A stretch of DNA of 64,000 nucleotides from an uncultured Clostridia bacterium (GCA_934633985.1 CAKTYU010000006.1:1-64000); one strand, 5' to 3'. Positions 34,903-44,602 are shown, counted from the first letter of the stretch. The notes: generated by a model not told the origin, from the letters alone. A program made the numbers and translations.

Positions 34903-35181
34903 TTACAGCTGACCCAGCTCTGTGCTTTCTACGTATTCGTCCTTGAACTCACGCATTTTTCGCATGTGGCCGCTCTGAAGGTGCCTTTGCTGATCCTCCC
35001 TGCTTTTCCATGCCTCCAGCAGAAAAAGCTCGTCCTCCCTGTCTATGGGAAGGTAGTATTCGTACCTTATGCAGCCCTGCTCCGAGCGGGTGTGCTCCGC
35101 CGTTTTTTCCGCCAGGAGCCGCTTTACAAATTCGTCGCGCCTGCCCTTCTTCAGCTTGTAATTGACCGTAAGAATAAGCAT
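34903..35181 (-). CDS. antibiotic biosynthesis monooxygenase-like protein (ABM fold)
   Basis: 92 residues. Single ferredoxin-like ABM domain: LILTVNYKLKKGRRDEFVKR at the start, EQGCIRYEYYLPI and LFLLEAWKSREDQQRH. Such proteins act as small quinol or heme-related oxygenases; the reaction here is unknown. GGAGGTATAT sits before the ATG; a TTG four codons upstream was rejected. Third gene after glpQ and vanW (17 bp gap). Confidence 0.85.
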   Translation of the reverse strand: MLILTVNYKLKKGRRDEFVKRLLAEKTAEHTRSEQGCIRYEYYLPIDREDELFLLEAWKSREDQQRHLQSGHMRKMREFKDEYVESTELGQL

Positions 35182-35198
35182 ATATACCTCCAAACAGC

Positions 35199-36815
35199 TT
35201 AGTTTATCTTTACCGCGTCCTCCGGCGGCTGGTAATACTTGGGGCTGGCGGTCCCCCTGCGGGCCTCCTCGTCGTTGCCGTTATAGGTGTCGGTATACAG
35301 CAGCCTGCTGTCCTTGAGCACACCGTTTACGTACTTGTCCTGATACGCTTCCGCCTTGTAGCCGTCCCTGCGTTCCACCGTGACCACCTTGTACCCCCTC
35401 GGTATGGTGTCGTCGTCGGTATAGCGTACGTTCTTGCGGCGTATGGTTTCGACTATCTTGCTGCGTGTAGCGTATGTTACGCCCTCCTCCAGCTTCTTGC
35501 CGTATATCTCCACGGTGACGGTATTGTGCTTGCTGTCCGAGCCCGGCCCGGTATGGGCAAATATGAATATGGGGGATTCCGTATCGTTTACGAACTTCAG
35601 GTCCTTGTTGGTTATCGAATCCACCGTTGCGTCCAGCCCCTTGGGGACGTATGACGAGGGTATGCTGTGGGAGCGCCTTTCGGTTATAGTTATGTTGCCG
35701 CAGAGCAGGGCGTTGTATAGCGTGGTGCTGACCTGGCATATACCGCCGCCGGCCTGTATGCTGTAACCCTTGCCGTCCGCTATGCCGTTCGCCCCCTTCC
35801 AGCCCGTTTCATAGGTGCGGGGACCTATGAAGCCGTTGAAGCTCCATTCCTCCCCTGCCGCTATTGTTATGCCGTTTATGAGCCCCGCCGCTTTTTCGAT
35901 ATTGAATACGCGGTTCTGCACCACCTCGTCGCTGGAGCTTATGTAGTATTCCGTGGTGTATTCGGAGCGCTTGCCGAAATCCCCCTGAAGGTCCGCCGCG
36001 GTAAGGGAGGGGCGCACATCCTCATACCTAGCCTCCATGTCGAACTCAAAGCTGCCCGCGCTGAACTGCTTTTCAATGTATTCAAGGTTTTCCGCGACCT
36101 TCAGCTTTCTGCCGGGAGTGCCCTCCGCAAAGCTCAGCGATATGGCGCCGTCCCCGTTTTGCACCGGATCGGCCTTCGCCTCGACGGCGCCCCTATCGAA
36201 CTCGGCCGCTATATCCTCGAGCTTCATCCTAAGTGTGGTGCTGTTCCATGTAAACACGTCGTTTATCTGGCCCGGCTTGCCGCTTGCGGTTACGTACACC
36301 ACGCCGCTGTCATCCGGCACATAAGCCATGGCCCTCTGTATTGCGGCGTCGGCGTCGCAGGAGAGGCTGATATCCTCGCCTGTGATCCTGTATTCCTCGC
36401 CGCCGCAGCGCAGCACGACGCAGGAGGCGGCTATTATCTCCTCCGCCCTTTTTGCCACGGCGCTCCTCGCCTCGGTCTTGGTCCTGCCGCCCACGCTTAT
36501 CCCCAGCACGGATACGCCGTCGGGCAGGCTTTGCTCCTGTCCTATGACGAGCTGCCCGCCGTCGCTGCCTATGCGCTTCACGGCGGCGATGCCCACGGCG
36601 GTCATAAGCGCCAGCAGAGCGCATATAGTTACCAGCCGCCTGTAATTCACGCGCTTTCTCGGCTTGCGCGGCTGCGGCTGCCTGCGTTCCTCCCGCCTGT
36701 TTTTCTGAGCCTTATCGGGCCTGCTTTCGGGCTTTGGCGGCGGGGCCGCCTTTGCCCTTCCCCTGCCGTTCATATATCCCGGCAGCTTGAGCTCTCTGTC
36801 GTTATTTTGGGGCAT
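35199..36815 (-). CDS. VanW family protein
   Basis: 538 residues. Cytoplasmic basic tail (Lys/Arg/Pro-rich to about 58), one membrane helix about 60-80, a domain of two PG_binding_4-like copies (100-300), then the VanW domain: WSFNGFIGPRTYETGWKGAN, GGGICQVSTTLYNALL, ERRSHSIPSSYVPKGLDAT. C-terminal G5-like strands end the protein. Cell-surface role in wall metabolism is expected; vancomycin resistance is not implied. Follows glpQ by 24 bp. Confidence 0.9.
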   Translation of the reverse strand: MPQNNDRELKLPGYMNGRGRAKAAPPPKPESRPDKAQKNRREERRQPQPRKPRKRVNYRRLVTICALLALMTAVGIAAVKRIGSDGGQLVIGQEQSLPDGVSVLGISVGGRTKTEARSAVAKRAEEIIAASCVVLRCGGEEYRITGEDISLSCDADAAIQRAMAYVPDDSGVVYVTASGKPGQINDVFTWNSTTLRMKLEDIAAEFDRGAVEAKADPVQNGDGAISLSFAEGTPGRKLKVAENLEYIEKQFSAGSFEFDMEARYEDVRPSLTAADLQGDFGKRSEYTTEYYISSSDEVVQNRVFNIEKAAGLINGITIAAGEEWSFNGFIGPRTYETGWKGANGIADGKGYSIQAGGGICQVSTTLYNALLCGNITITERRSHSIPSSYVPKGLDATVDSITNKDLKFVNDTESPIFIFAHTGPGSDSKHNTVTVEIYGKKLEEGVTYATRSKIVETIRRKNVRYTDDDTIPRGYKVVTVERRDGYKAEAYQDKYVNGVLKDSRLLYTDTYNGNDEEARRGTASPKYYQPPEDAVKIN

Positions 36816-36839
36816 TGCTTATCTCTCCGAAAAAATGCT

Positions 36840-37577
36840 CTACCTGCCGAGCGCCCTGAGGGCAACGTCAGGGCGGTTTGTTATGACGGCGTTAGCGCCC
36901 TTTGCGGCCAGCGCCGTTACGTCCTTCGCTTCGTTTACCGTCCACGGGTTCACCGCTACGCCGTTTTTCATGCATCCTTCCATAAGGCCGGGGCAGAGCA
37001 GCGCCGCCCTGTAATTAGGATGTATGGCGTTTGCGTTGAGATATTTTGCATACACCCACGGATCCACCATGGCGTTGTCATACAGAAGCCCTATCTCGGC
37101 GTCGGGATCCAGCTCCCGCACCTTTTGCAGCACATAGTGGTTAAAGGAGGAGTATATTATCCTTCCCTGCATACCCATCTCCCTTTCCATGCTTATGAGC
37201 TTATCCCATATCCCCGGATACATGACCACATCGCACTTTATCTCCACGTTTACGGTCATGCGGCTGCTCCTTATGAGCCCGTAGACCTCCCTTAAGGTAG
37301 GTATCCTGACGTTCTCATAGCCCTGCATGCCGTTGGAAAAGTCCAGCTTTTTGAGCTGCTGGCACGTTATGTCCGCCACGCGCCCCGTGCTGTTTGACGT
37401 GCGGTCTATCCTTTCGTCGTGTATCACCATCAGCTTGCCGTCGCTGCTCTCGTGAACGTCCAGCTCCAGCCCGTCTGCGCCCATCTCCATGGCCATTTGG
37501 AAGGCCGGAATGGTGTTCTCCGGCGCATAGGCGCTCGCGCCCCGGTGAGCCCATACCTTTGTCGTAGCAACACTCAT
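36840..37577 (-). CDS. glycerophosphodiester phosphodiesterase
   Basis: 245 residues. Hydrolyses glycerophosphodiesters to glycerol-3-phosphate. VWAHRGASAYAPENT (catalytic His, Arg, Glu/Asn), LELDVHESSDGKLMVIHD (metal Glu-Asp and His) and VNVEIK. No signal peptide, so cytoplasmic. The frame opens at 37673, but the family start at 37577 is 13 nt after GGAGG. First gene of glpQ-vanW-monooxygenase operon. Confidence 0.93.
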   Translation of the reverse strand: MSVATTKVWAHRGASAYAPENTIPAFQMAMEMGADGLELDVHESSDGKLMVIHDERIDRTSNSTGRVADITCQQLKKLDFSNGMQGYENVRIPTLREVYGLIRSSRMTVNVEIKCDVVMYPGIWDKLISMEREMGMQGRIIYSSFNHYVLQKVRELDPDAEIGLLYDNAMVDPWVYAKYLNANAIHPNYRAALLCPGLMEGCMKNGVAVNPWTVNEAKDVTALAAKGANAVITNRPDVALRALGR

Positions 37578-37670
37578 GCGGAAGTGGATACCTCCTTTTA
37601 TGTCAGTATATTTATAGATAGTATAATTATAACATAGCTGCCTTTGCTTTACAAAAAAACATAGTGTTAA

Positions 37671-37696
37671 CAACGGGCGCCTTTCGGCGCCCGTTG
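37671..37696 (-). terminator. terminator of the nucleoside kinase gene
   Basis: CAACGGGCGCC-GAAA-GGCGCCCGTTG on minus, followed by TTAACACTATGTTTTTTT. Begins 12 bp after the stop. Confidence 0.8.
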
Positions 37697-37707
37697 TGCT
37701 TATCTCT

Positions 37708-39369
37708 TTATCTGTAATATGTGTTTCCGCCTATGAACTCCCGCAGTATGGATGTGGGCGGTATCTCGTCCTCTATGTCCGCGTCCAGTATGTAGTTCAG
37801 GAATTTCACTATATCCCGGGCCATAGCGTAATACCTGCTCTCGGGTGGCACCTCCTCCAAAAGCGGATAGACGTACTTTTTAAGCACGGATACCTCATAG
37901 AGAAGGGTGGTATTGAACAGCGCGTCCGCGTTCTCCTGATATGGGAATATCCACTTTTCCTCGCCCCGGCGCACGCTTGCCCACATGCCGAGGGTGTGCT
38001 CCATGGAGGCGTTGCGGGTCATGTAATCCCGCACCAGGCGTCGCAGTATCCGTATATCGGTAGTGCGTATCCTGTTGTGGTCGTCCAGATTGAGCGTGGT
38101 CAGGGCGCTTACGTATACCCTGAATATCTTGCTCTCGTCCACATCGGGGCTCAGCAGCATGGGATTAAGCCCGTGTATGCCCTCGATTATCACCGGCTCA
38201 TCGTCGTGAAGCTGCAATATCCGCCCCTTTGGGGCGCGCCTGCCGGTGGTAAAGTCGAACCGCGGCACCTCCACCCGCTCGCCCCTGATGAGCGCCGCAA
38301 GGTCGCTGCCAAAGCGCTGTATATCCAGCGTGTTGATGTTTTCCAGGTCCATCTCGCCGTTTTCGTCCCGCTCTATCTTATCCCGGTCGATGTAGTAATC
38401 GTCCAGCGACAGCATGGCGGGGTGGCAGCCCTGCAAGCGGAGCTGGGTGGATATCCTGTGGGCGGAGGTGGTCTTTCCTGAGGAGGAGGGACCCGCCACA
38501 AGCACCGCCTTTGCGCCCTTTTGCACTATCTTATCAGCTATATCCGCATAGCCTCTGTCGTGCAGCGCCTCGTTTATGCGGACCAGCTCCCTTATTGTGC
38601 CGTTTTGTATGTGGGTGTTGAGGTCGTTCACCGTGGCACATTCCATTAGCTTGCCCCACTCGTCGCTCTGATGGAACACGGCGTGCAGCTTTGGCAGCTC
38701 TACATAATCAGAGGGCACATCCGGCGCATCGTTTCGCGGCATGAGCAGCACCACCGCCCCGTCGCGGATGTACTTTACCCTAAATACGTCGGCATAGGAG
38801 GTATCTGGCGCCATCTCGCCGTAAAAGTAATCCATATAGCCGTCTATCTGGTAAACGTCAAAGTAGCTGAAGCTGCGCCATTTGAGCAGCTTCGCCTTGT
38901 CCGTCTGCCCGTCCTGCTCGTAAAACTTGAGAGCCTCCTTTATGGATATGCGCCGGCGCTCCAGCGGCAGCTTGAGCCGCACCAGACGGCGCATCTCGGT
39001 TTCCACCATGAGGGCGGCCTCCTCGTTGAAGGGCTCCTCCATGCCCTCCACGGTTATAAACAGCCCCGGGCCCAGCGAATACCTTACGCGCACCCTCGCC
39101 TTTGGAAATTCCTTTCGCATGGCCAAAATAAACAAAAACTGCAATGTGCGCTCGTAAACCCGCCTGCCCATATCCTCGCCATAGCGGAGGAGATGTATAT
39201 TGGTATCCTTTCTGGGCGTGAACTTTAAATTGAATATCTCGCCGCCTATCTGGGCCGCCAGCGGCCTGTCGGACAGCATTATGCTGTCAAAGCCCTCTTT
39301 TTTTACCGCGTCCAGTATGGAGCTTCCGTTCTCCAGCTCGCAGATCCTTCCGTCTATATTCAGCCTCAC
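37708..39369 (-). CDS. TGS-domain nucleoside kinase (uridine kinase-like)
   Basis: 553 residues. N-terminal TGS-like/ThrRS-type segment (MRLNIDGRICELENG, 1-65) and a ThrRS-type second domain to about 250. Then the kinase domain with VAGPSSSGKTTSAHRIS, LSLDDYYIDRDK and DEPVIIEGIHGLNP (P-loop and lid). Such proteins in Clostridia are annotated as nucleoside kinases. The frame extends to 39444, but a GTG at 39369 with GGGAGGAATAATC upstream is the better start. Confidence 0.9.
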   Translation of the reverse strand: MRLNIDGRICELENGSSILDAVKKEGFDSIMLSDRPLAAQIGGEIFNLKFTPRKDTNIHLLRYGEDMGRRVYERTLQFLFILAMRKEFPKARVRVRYSLGPGLFITVEGMEEPFNEEAALMVETEMRRLVRLKLPLERRRISIKEALKFYEQDGQTDKAKLLKWRSFSYFDVYQIDGYMDYFYGEMAPDTSYADVFRVKYIRDGAVVLLMPRNDAPDVPSDYVELPKLHAVFHQSDEWGKLMECATVNDLNTHIQNGTIRELVRINEALHDRGYADIADKIVQKGAKAVLVAGPSSSGKTTSAHRISTQLRLQGCHPAMLSLDDYYIDRDKIERDENGEMDLENINTLDIQRFGSDLAALIRGERVEVPRFDFTTGRRAPKGRILQLHDDEPVIIEGIHGLNPMLLSPDVDESKIFRVYVSALTTLNLDDHNRIRTTDIRILRRLVRDYMTRNASMEHTLGMWASVRRGEEKWIFPYQENADALFNTTLLYEVSVLKKYVYPLLEEVPPESRYYAMARDIVKFLNYILDADIEDEIPPTSILREFIGGNTYYR

Positions 39370-39442
39370 GATTATTCCTCCCGGTACTGTTAAAGAAAAT
39401 GTACGGACATCATACCAATGTGTAAAGATCCATATTGACATC

Positions 39443-39471
39443 ATTATACTATATCCTCATCTCGTTTTGAA
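39443..39471 (-). promoter_or_regulatory. nucleoside kinase promoter
   Basis: Minus strand TTCAAA (39466-39471), 17-bp spacer, TATAAT (39443-39448), about 74 bp before the GTG. Confidence 0.5.
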
Positions 39472-39618
39472 CATGTGTACAATGAAAACTTTTTGTTTAA
39501 TCGGCATTTTTCCATGCACAGTGCCGTAAATCTGATATAATAAGTAGATGCGTTTGCCGACCCCGCTTACCCGCCGCCGTCGGCAGGCAAAAACTGACGG
39601 AGAATGCGAGCTTATTTT

Positions 39619-41217
39619 ATGGAAAAGAAAAAGACCTCCTTCGTACAGGGCGCGGCTGTGCTCGGCATAGCCGGTCTGCTGGTAAAGATAATAGGCGCGG
39701 TATTCCGCATACCCCTCAACAACGCGGTTGGCCCCATAGGAATGAGCTACTATGAGGTAGTCTATCCCTATTACTCCGGTCTTCTTGTAATATCCTCCTC
39801 CGGCCTCCCCACCGCCATATCAAAAATGGTATCCGAGCGCGTGACCGCAGGCGACTACCGGGGCGCGCACAAGGTGTTCCTCACCGCCATGCGGCTCTTG
39901 GTATGCCTCGGCCTCTGCACAGGCCTGCTTATGTTCTTCGGCTCCGAGAGCCTTTCTGCCCTGTCCTCCCAGCCCGAGGCCCACCTTTCCTTTAAGGTGC
40001 TCTCCCCCGCGCTGCTGGTGGTCTCCATAATGTGCGCATACCGCGGCTATTTGCAGGGCATGCAGCGCATGACCGGCACGGCGCTTTCCCAGATAGTAGA
40101 GCAGATAGGCAAGCTGGTCATAGGCCTTACCTTAGCCATAAGGCTGCTGCCAAAAGGGCCCGAATACGCCGCCATGGGCGCGCTTATAGGCGTTACCGCG
40201 TCAGAATTTTTAGCCCTGCTTACCATAATGTTCGTATACAACCGCTACCGCCCCTCCATAAGGCGGCACATCGAGCAGAGCGCGCCCTGCGCCCCCTCCC
40301 CCATAGCCAAGAACCTGATACTGCTGGCCGTGCCCATAACCCTCGGCGCCTCCATAAGCTCACTTTCCGGCATGGTGGACAGCGCCATGATAATACGCAT
40401 ACTGCTGAATTTGGGCTACTCCAAGGACACAGCCCAGACCGCCTACTCCCTGCTGCGCTCCAACGTGACCACGCTCACCAACATGCCCGGCGTGCTTACC
40501 ATGGCCCTCGCCATGAGCCTCGTGCCCGCCATATCCGCAAGCGCCGCCCGCCGTGATAGGGCCGGCGTGCAGAATATATCCCGGCTCGGCATGAAGCTGG
40601 CCCTCATAATCGGCCTGCCCTGCGCGGTGGGCCTGTTCGTGCTGGCTAAGCCCATACTGGGTATGCTGTATCCCCGCCTTACCGAGGCACAGCTCGCCCT
40701 CGCCGCCGACCTTATGCATACCGCCTCCATCGGAGTCATATTCCTCTCACTTGTGCAGGCCATGACCGGCATAATACAGGGCCTGGGCAAGCCAAACGTG
40801 CCCCTTTTCAATCTCTTCATAGGCTTTATACTCAAGGTGATAACGTTGGTGGCGCTTACCAACATACCCTCTGTCAACATACAGGGTGCGTCCATATCCA
40901 CCGTGATATGCTACGCCTTCGCCGGCATCGCCGATACGGCTTACGCCGTGCGGCGGGCCCATATAAATATGAACCTGTGGGACGTGATATTGAAGCCCCT
41001 GATCTCCTCCGCAATTATGGGGGGCATGGTGTATATGTGCTTCACCTTTATGGATAAGCTCGGCCACGTCACCCTCGGGGTGTTGGTATCCGTCGCCCTT
41101 GGCGTATGCGTATACGGCGTCCTTGCAATATATCTCCGCATGTTCACCCCGGAGGAGCTGAACTACATGCCCGGCGGCAAGAGGCTCAAAGGGCTTATAT
41201 ACGGCAATAAGCAGTAA
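39619..41217 (+). CDS. SpoVB/MATE-like oligosaccharide flippase (YabM type)
   Basis: 532 residues and about 14 membrane helices. SFVQGAAVLGIAGLLVKIIGAVFRIPLNN is the typical start of SpoVB/polysaccharide biosynthesis MOP-superfamily members. GIYYEVVYPYY-like and NMPGVLTMALAMSLVPAISA follow. Probably moves lipid-linked wall precursors; the gene precedes mazG/yabN, as in Bacillus yabM. Two ATGs (39604, 39619) are possible; neither has ideal Shine-Dalgarno spacing from GGAGA. Confidence 0.9.
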   Translation: MEKKKTSFVQGAAVLGIAGLLVKIIGAVFRIPLNNAVGPIGMSYYEVVYPYYSGLLVISSSGLPTAISKMVSERVTAGDYRGAHKVFLTAMRLLVCLGLCTGLLMFFGSESLSALSSQPEAHLSFKVLSPALLVVSIMCAYRGYLQGMQRMTGTALSQIVEQIGKLVIGLTLAIRLLPKGPEYAAMGALIGVTASEFLALLTIMFVYNRYRPSIRRHIEQSAPCAPSPIAKNLILLAVPITLGASISSLSGMVDSAMIIRILLNLGYSKDTAQTAYSLLRSNVTTLTNMPGVLTMALAMSLVPAISASAARRDRAGVQNISRLGMKLALIIGLPCAVGLFVLAKPILGMLYPRLTEAQLALAADLMHTASIGVIFLSLVQAMTGIIQGLGKPNVPLFNLFIGFILKVITLVALTNIPSVNIQGASISTVICYAFAGIADTAYAVRRAHINMNLWDVILKPLISSAIMGGMVYMCFTFMDKLGHVTLGVLVSVALGVCVYGVLAIYLRMFTPEELNYMPGGKRLKGLIYGNKQ

Positions 41218-41232
41218 GCGAGGCGAAATTAT

Positions 41233-42675
41233 ATGACTAAACTCATCATAGCACCCCTTTCCGTACCCGGAAGCATAACCGAGGCTTCAAGATATGCCAT
41301 AGAGCATACCGGCAGGCTTTTCCTGCAAACTGCGGATTCTCCCTGCGCCGCCTGGATAAAGGAGGCGGGGCTCCCATACGTATCAATGGACGACCTGTAC
41401 GACGGCAGCTTTGATTACGACGAGCTTAACCGCTCCATAGCGGCGAGGCTCATGTGCGGCTGCGACGCCGTATATGCGGTACCCGGCCGCGGCATAGGCG
41501 AGAGCCAGCTCTCCGCCATTCGGGAGGCCGCAGAAAGAGGCGGGGCAGCCTTAAGGCTGCTTCCCGGCATAGGCTATTCCGACGCCGCGCTGTCCGTCCT
41601 TCCCATCACCCTTTCCGACAGGCGCGCAATATGCGCCGCCAACGCCATTCCGGACGCCATAAACCCCTTTATCCCGCTGTGCATAGAGGAGATGGACACC
41701 CGCCTCTGCGCGGGCGACGTGAAGCTGGCGCTGCTGGAGCATTACCCCGACGAGTACGCCGTGTACTTTTGCGATATGGGCCCTGACGGCGAATACCGCG
41801 CAAGGGAGATACCCCTCTTTGAGCTGGACAGGCAGGGCGGCTATTCCGCCGCCACCTGCTGCATAGTGCCCCCCGCCGCCTCTCAGGACAGGCTGAACCG
41901 GGGCGATATGAACGGCCTCATGGCAGTGCTGCGCCGGCTCCGCGCCCCGGGCGGCTGCCCATGGGACGCAAAGCAGACCCACGAATCCCTGCGCTCCGGC
42001 CTGATAGAGGAGGCCTACGAGGTGATAGACGCCATAGACAGCGGCGACCCCTTCGCCCTCTGCGAGGAGCTGGGCGACCTGCTGCTCCACGTGGGAATGC
42101 ATACCGTCATAGAAGAGGAGCAGTCCTCCTTCACCATGCTGGACGTGACCTCCGGCATAATCAATAAGATGATATACCGCCATCCCCACGTGTTCGGCAC
42201 GGCGGAGGCCGACACGCCGGAGCAGGTGCTCAACAACTGGGAGAAGCTCAAAAAGAAGGAAAAGCACATGGAAAGCTGCTACGCCACCATGGAGGCCGTC
42301 CCCAAGGGCTTCCCCGCCCTTATGCGGGCCGCCAAAATACAGAAAAAAGCCGCCAACGTCGGCTTTGACTGGGACAATGCAGCCCAGGCGCTTTACAAGC
42401 TGCCGGAGGAGGTGGGCGAGCTTTCCTCCGCCATGGCCGAGGGGGATGACGTGCATATCGACGAGGAGATGGGCGATGTGTTTTTTGCCGCGGTGAACGT
42501 GGCGCGGCTCCTTGGGCGCGACCCGGAGCAGCTCCTAAACGCCGCCGCCGACAAGTTCATGGCGCGCTTTAAGGTCATGGAGGAGCTGGTAAAGGCCGAT
42601 TCCCTTTCCCTCGAGGATATGCCCCTTGATGAAATGGACAGGTACTGGGACAAGGCCAAGGAAAAGCTAAAATAA
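41233..42675 (+). CDS. mazG: nucleoside triphosphate pyrophosphohydrolase MazG with degenerate methylase-like N-domain (YabN type)
   Basis: 480 residues. Residues 1-215 follow the tetrapyrrole-methylase fold seen in YabN but lack the normal SAM loops (GRGIGESQLSAIRE in place of a typical GDP motif). Residues about 230-480 are MazG: RAPGGCPWDAKQTHESLRSG, LIEEAYEVIDAI, ELGDLLLHVGMHT, then a second copy with EEVGELSSAM and EEMGDVFFA. Hydrolyses noncanonical NTPs. Starts 15 bp after the flippase stop. Confidence 0.94.
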   Translation: MTKLIIAPLSVPGSITEASRYAIEHTGRLFLQTADSPCAAWIKEAGLPYVSMDDLYDGSFDYDELNRSIAARLMCGCDAVYAVPGRGIGESQLSAIREAAERGGAALRLLPGIGYSDAALSVLPITLSDRRAICAANAIPDAINPFIPLCIEEMDTRLCAGDVKLALLEHYPDEYAVYFCDMGPDGEYRAREIPLFELDRQGGYSAATCCIVPPAASQDRLNRGDMNGLMAVLRRLRAPGGCPWDAKQTHESLRSGLIEEAYEVIDAIDSGDPFALCEELGDLLLHVGMHTVIEEEQSSFTMLDVTSGIINKMIYRHPHVFGTAEADTPEQVLNNWEKLKKKEKHMESCYATMEAVPKGFPALMRAAKIQKKAANVGFDWDNAAQALYKLPEEVGELSSAMAEGDDVHIDEEMGDVFFAAVNVARLLGRDPEQLLNAAADKFMARFKVMEELVKADSLSLEDMPLDEMDRYWDKAKEKLK

Positions 42676-42709
42676 ATTAGAAATTTAGGCGGTTTTTTGA
42701 TTTTTCATC

Positions 42710-42738
42710 TTGCGTTTGCAAAACAAGCTTAGTATAAT
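42710..42738 (+). promoter_or_regulatory. hup promoter
   Basis: TTGCGT (42710-42715), 17-bp spacer, TATAAT (42733-42738), about 61 bp before the ATG. Confidence 0.7.
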
Positions 42739-42799
42739 TGTAAAAGTCCGCGCCATGCGGCATACTAAAGCCCAACAATAATTAGGAGGATATAGTTAA

Positions 42800-43072
42800 A
42801 TGAATAAGACTGAACTCATCGCTGCCGTAGCCAGCAAGTGCTCCATCTCCAAGAAGGAGGCTGAAGCCGTAGTCCTCGCTACCTTTGACAGCATCACCAA
42901 CGCCCTCGTAAGCGGCGAGAAGGTACAGATAGTTGGTTTCGGCGGCTTTGAAGTACGCGAGCGCCCCGCTCACAAGGGCCACAACCCCATGACCGGCGAG
43001 GAGATCGAAATCGCCGCCAGCAAGTCCCCCGCCTTCAAGGCCGGCAAGGCTCTCAAGGAAGCTCTCAACTAA
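42800..43072 (+). CDS. hup: HU family DNA-binding protein
   Basis: 90 residues. MNKTELIAAVASKCSISKKEAEAVV and the arm region VQIVGFGGFEVRERPAHKGHNPMTGEEIEI are the HU signature; nucleoid architecture protein. AGGAGGATATAGTTAA precedes the ATG. Own promoter and terminator; abundant-type synonymous codons. Confidence 0.97.
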   Translation: MNKTELIAAVASKCSISKKEAEAVVLATFDSITNALVSGEKVQIVGFGGFEVRERPAHKGHNPMTGEEIEIAASKSPAFKAGKALKEALN

Positions 43073-43091
43073 ACCTTATTCTGATTAACAT

Positions 43092-43122
43092 AAAAAAGCA
43101 GGCCGTAAAAAGCCTGTTTTTT
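43092..43122 (+). terminator. hup terminator
   Basis: AAAAAAGCAGGC pairs with GCCTG and TTTTTT; 20 bp after the hup stop. Convergent with ispDF. Confidence 0.8.
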
Positions 43123-43138
43123 ATTATTCCGATTTGCG

Positions 43139-44242
43139 CTAACCCCTTATCATGCATACGCTTCTTGCGGTTATGCATTCCAGATTTCCCTCCGGGCCGG
43201 TATGCTCCGGCGTGGTGGCCTTCACGCTCACCACGCTCGCATCGCAGCCCATTGTGCCGGCTATATTGCGGCGCATATCGTCTATATACGGCGCAAGCTT
43301 TGGCTCCTGCGCTATCACCGTGGCGTCCACCGAGCATAACTCATAGCCGGCCCCGCGCACCGCCTGCCATGCCCTTTTGAGCAGTATGAGCGAATCTATA
43401 TCCTTATACTCGGGCGATGAGTCCGGGAACATCCGGCCTATATCCCCCATAGCGGCGGCGCCCAGCAATGCGTCTATTACGGCGTGCGTAAGCACATCCG
43501 CATCGGAGTGGCCCGCAAGGCCCAGCCTGTACAGTATCTCCACGCCGCCTATTACAAGCCTTCTCCCCTCTGCCAGCCTGTGGGTATCCTCGCCGTAGCC
43601 TATCCTGTCTCTCGCCGTAAGCCTTCGGAACAATTCCATATCCTCCTCGGTGGTGAGCTTTTGGTTTATCAAGCCGCCCAGCGAATAATGCACGCCGCCG
43701 TATATCCTCTTATACAGGGCGCAGTCGTCCGTGGCCTGCACTCCGTCCTCCGCCGCCTGCCGGTATGCGTCCATTATGCGGTCATACCTGAAGGACTGCG
43801 GCGTTTGTGACAGCATCACGCCGTCTCTATCCACAGCCTCGCCCTCCCGCCACATGGTATCGCGGGCGGGCATAGCCGCGACGCCGCTGCCGAACTCTGC
43901 GGCGCACCTTATGCTGTCCCTTATTATCTCCTCCGACACGAGGCAGCGCGCCCCGTCGTGTATGAGCGCTATGTCGCAGTTGGCGGCCTTAAGGGCGTTA
44001 TATACGGAATCCCCGCGGGTATCGCCGCCCTCAACGGCCCTTAGGCCGTACTGGGCGCAAAGCGCCTCCGCCTCCTGCCGCGTGGCGCCGGACACGGCTA
44101 TTATTATATCCTCAACGCCCGCGTTCAGCAGCGCCTCTGCGGAGCGGCGCAGCACGGTCTTGCCGCCCAGGGTTATCATAAGCTTATCTCTGCCCATGCG
44201 CCGGGAAGCTCCCGCCGCCAGCAGTATTCCAGTTACCTTCAT
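43139..44242 (-). CDS. ispDF: bifunctional IspD/IspF (MEP-pathway cytidylyltransferase and MECDP synthase)
   Basis: 367 residues. IspD domain 1-215 (LLAAGASRRMGRDKLM, IHDGARCLVSEEI). IspF domain 216-367 (RIGYGEDTHRL, GHSDADVLTHAVIDALLGAA, TTPEHTGPEGNLECI). The two steps of isoprenoid precursor synthesis are in one chain, an arrangement found in several bacterial lineages. Starts within the rqcP stop (4-nt overlap). Confidence 0.96.
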   Translation of the reverse strand: MKVTGILLAAGASRRMGRDKLMITLGGKTVLRRSAEALLNAGVEDIIIAVSGATRQEAEALCAQYGLRAVEGGDTRGDSVYNALKAANCDIALIHDGARCLVSEEIIRDSIRCAAEFGSGVAAMPARDTMWREGEAVDRDGVMLSQTPQSFRYDRIMDAYRQAAEDGVQATDDCALYKRIYGGVHYSLGGLINQKLTTEEDMELFRRLTARDRIGYGEDTHRLAEGRRLVIGGVEILYRLGLAGHSDADVLTHAVIDALLGAAAMGDIGRMFPDSSPEYKDIDSLILLKRAWQAVRGAGYELCSVDATVIAQEPKLAPYIDDMRRNIAGTMGCDASVVSVKATTPEHTGPEGNLECITARSVCMIRG

Positions 44243-44496
44243 TCGAGATCTCCCCGGGTGATCATCTCATACATCTCGGCGGCAGCCGCCTTGGTTGTGA
44301 ACTCCTGTACGCTGGTAACCTTCACCACGGTATGCTTGCCGCCCATGAGTATATCCAGCATATCGCCCTCCTTAACTTCGCTTGAGGGCTTCGCCACCTT
44401 GCCGTTTATCTGTATTCTGCCGAGGGAGGCGGCCTCGCTGGCAACCGTCCTGCGTTTGATTATCCTTGAGACTTTAAGGTACTTATCCAGACGCAT
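44239..44496 (-). CDS. rqcP: S4-domain RNA-binding protein RqcP (YabO)
   Basis: 85 residues. S4 domain MRLDKYLKVSRIIKRRTVA and RIQINGKVAKPSSEVKEGD. RqcP stabilises P-tRNA in ribosome quality control (Ala-tailing) with RqcH. The frame goes to 44514; GGAGG sits before the ATG at 44496. Overlaps ispDF. Confidence 0.93.
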   Translation of the reverse strand: MRLDKYLKVSRIIKRRTVASEAASLGRIQINGKVAKPSSEVKEGDMLDILMGGKHTVVKVTSVQEFTTKAAAAEMYEMITRGDLE

Positions 44497-44554
44497 ATAC
44501 GTCCTCCAAATCAAGTTTTTTTAAAGTCTACCACATATACGGCAAAAAGACAAA

Positions 44555-44581
44555 CCGGACAGCCTAAAATGGGCTGTCCGG
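44555..44581 (-). terminator. terminator of the PrsA-like gene
   Basis: CCGGACAGCC-CATTTTA-GGCTGTCCGG on minus, followed by TTTGTCTTTTT; 22 bp after the stop. Confidence 0.85.
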
Positions 44582-44602
44582 CGCTTTGCTTGTTTGTTTT
44601 AT

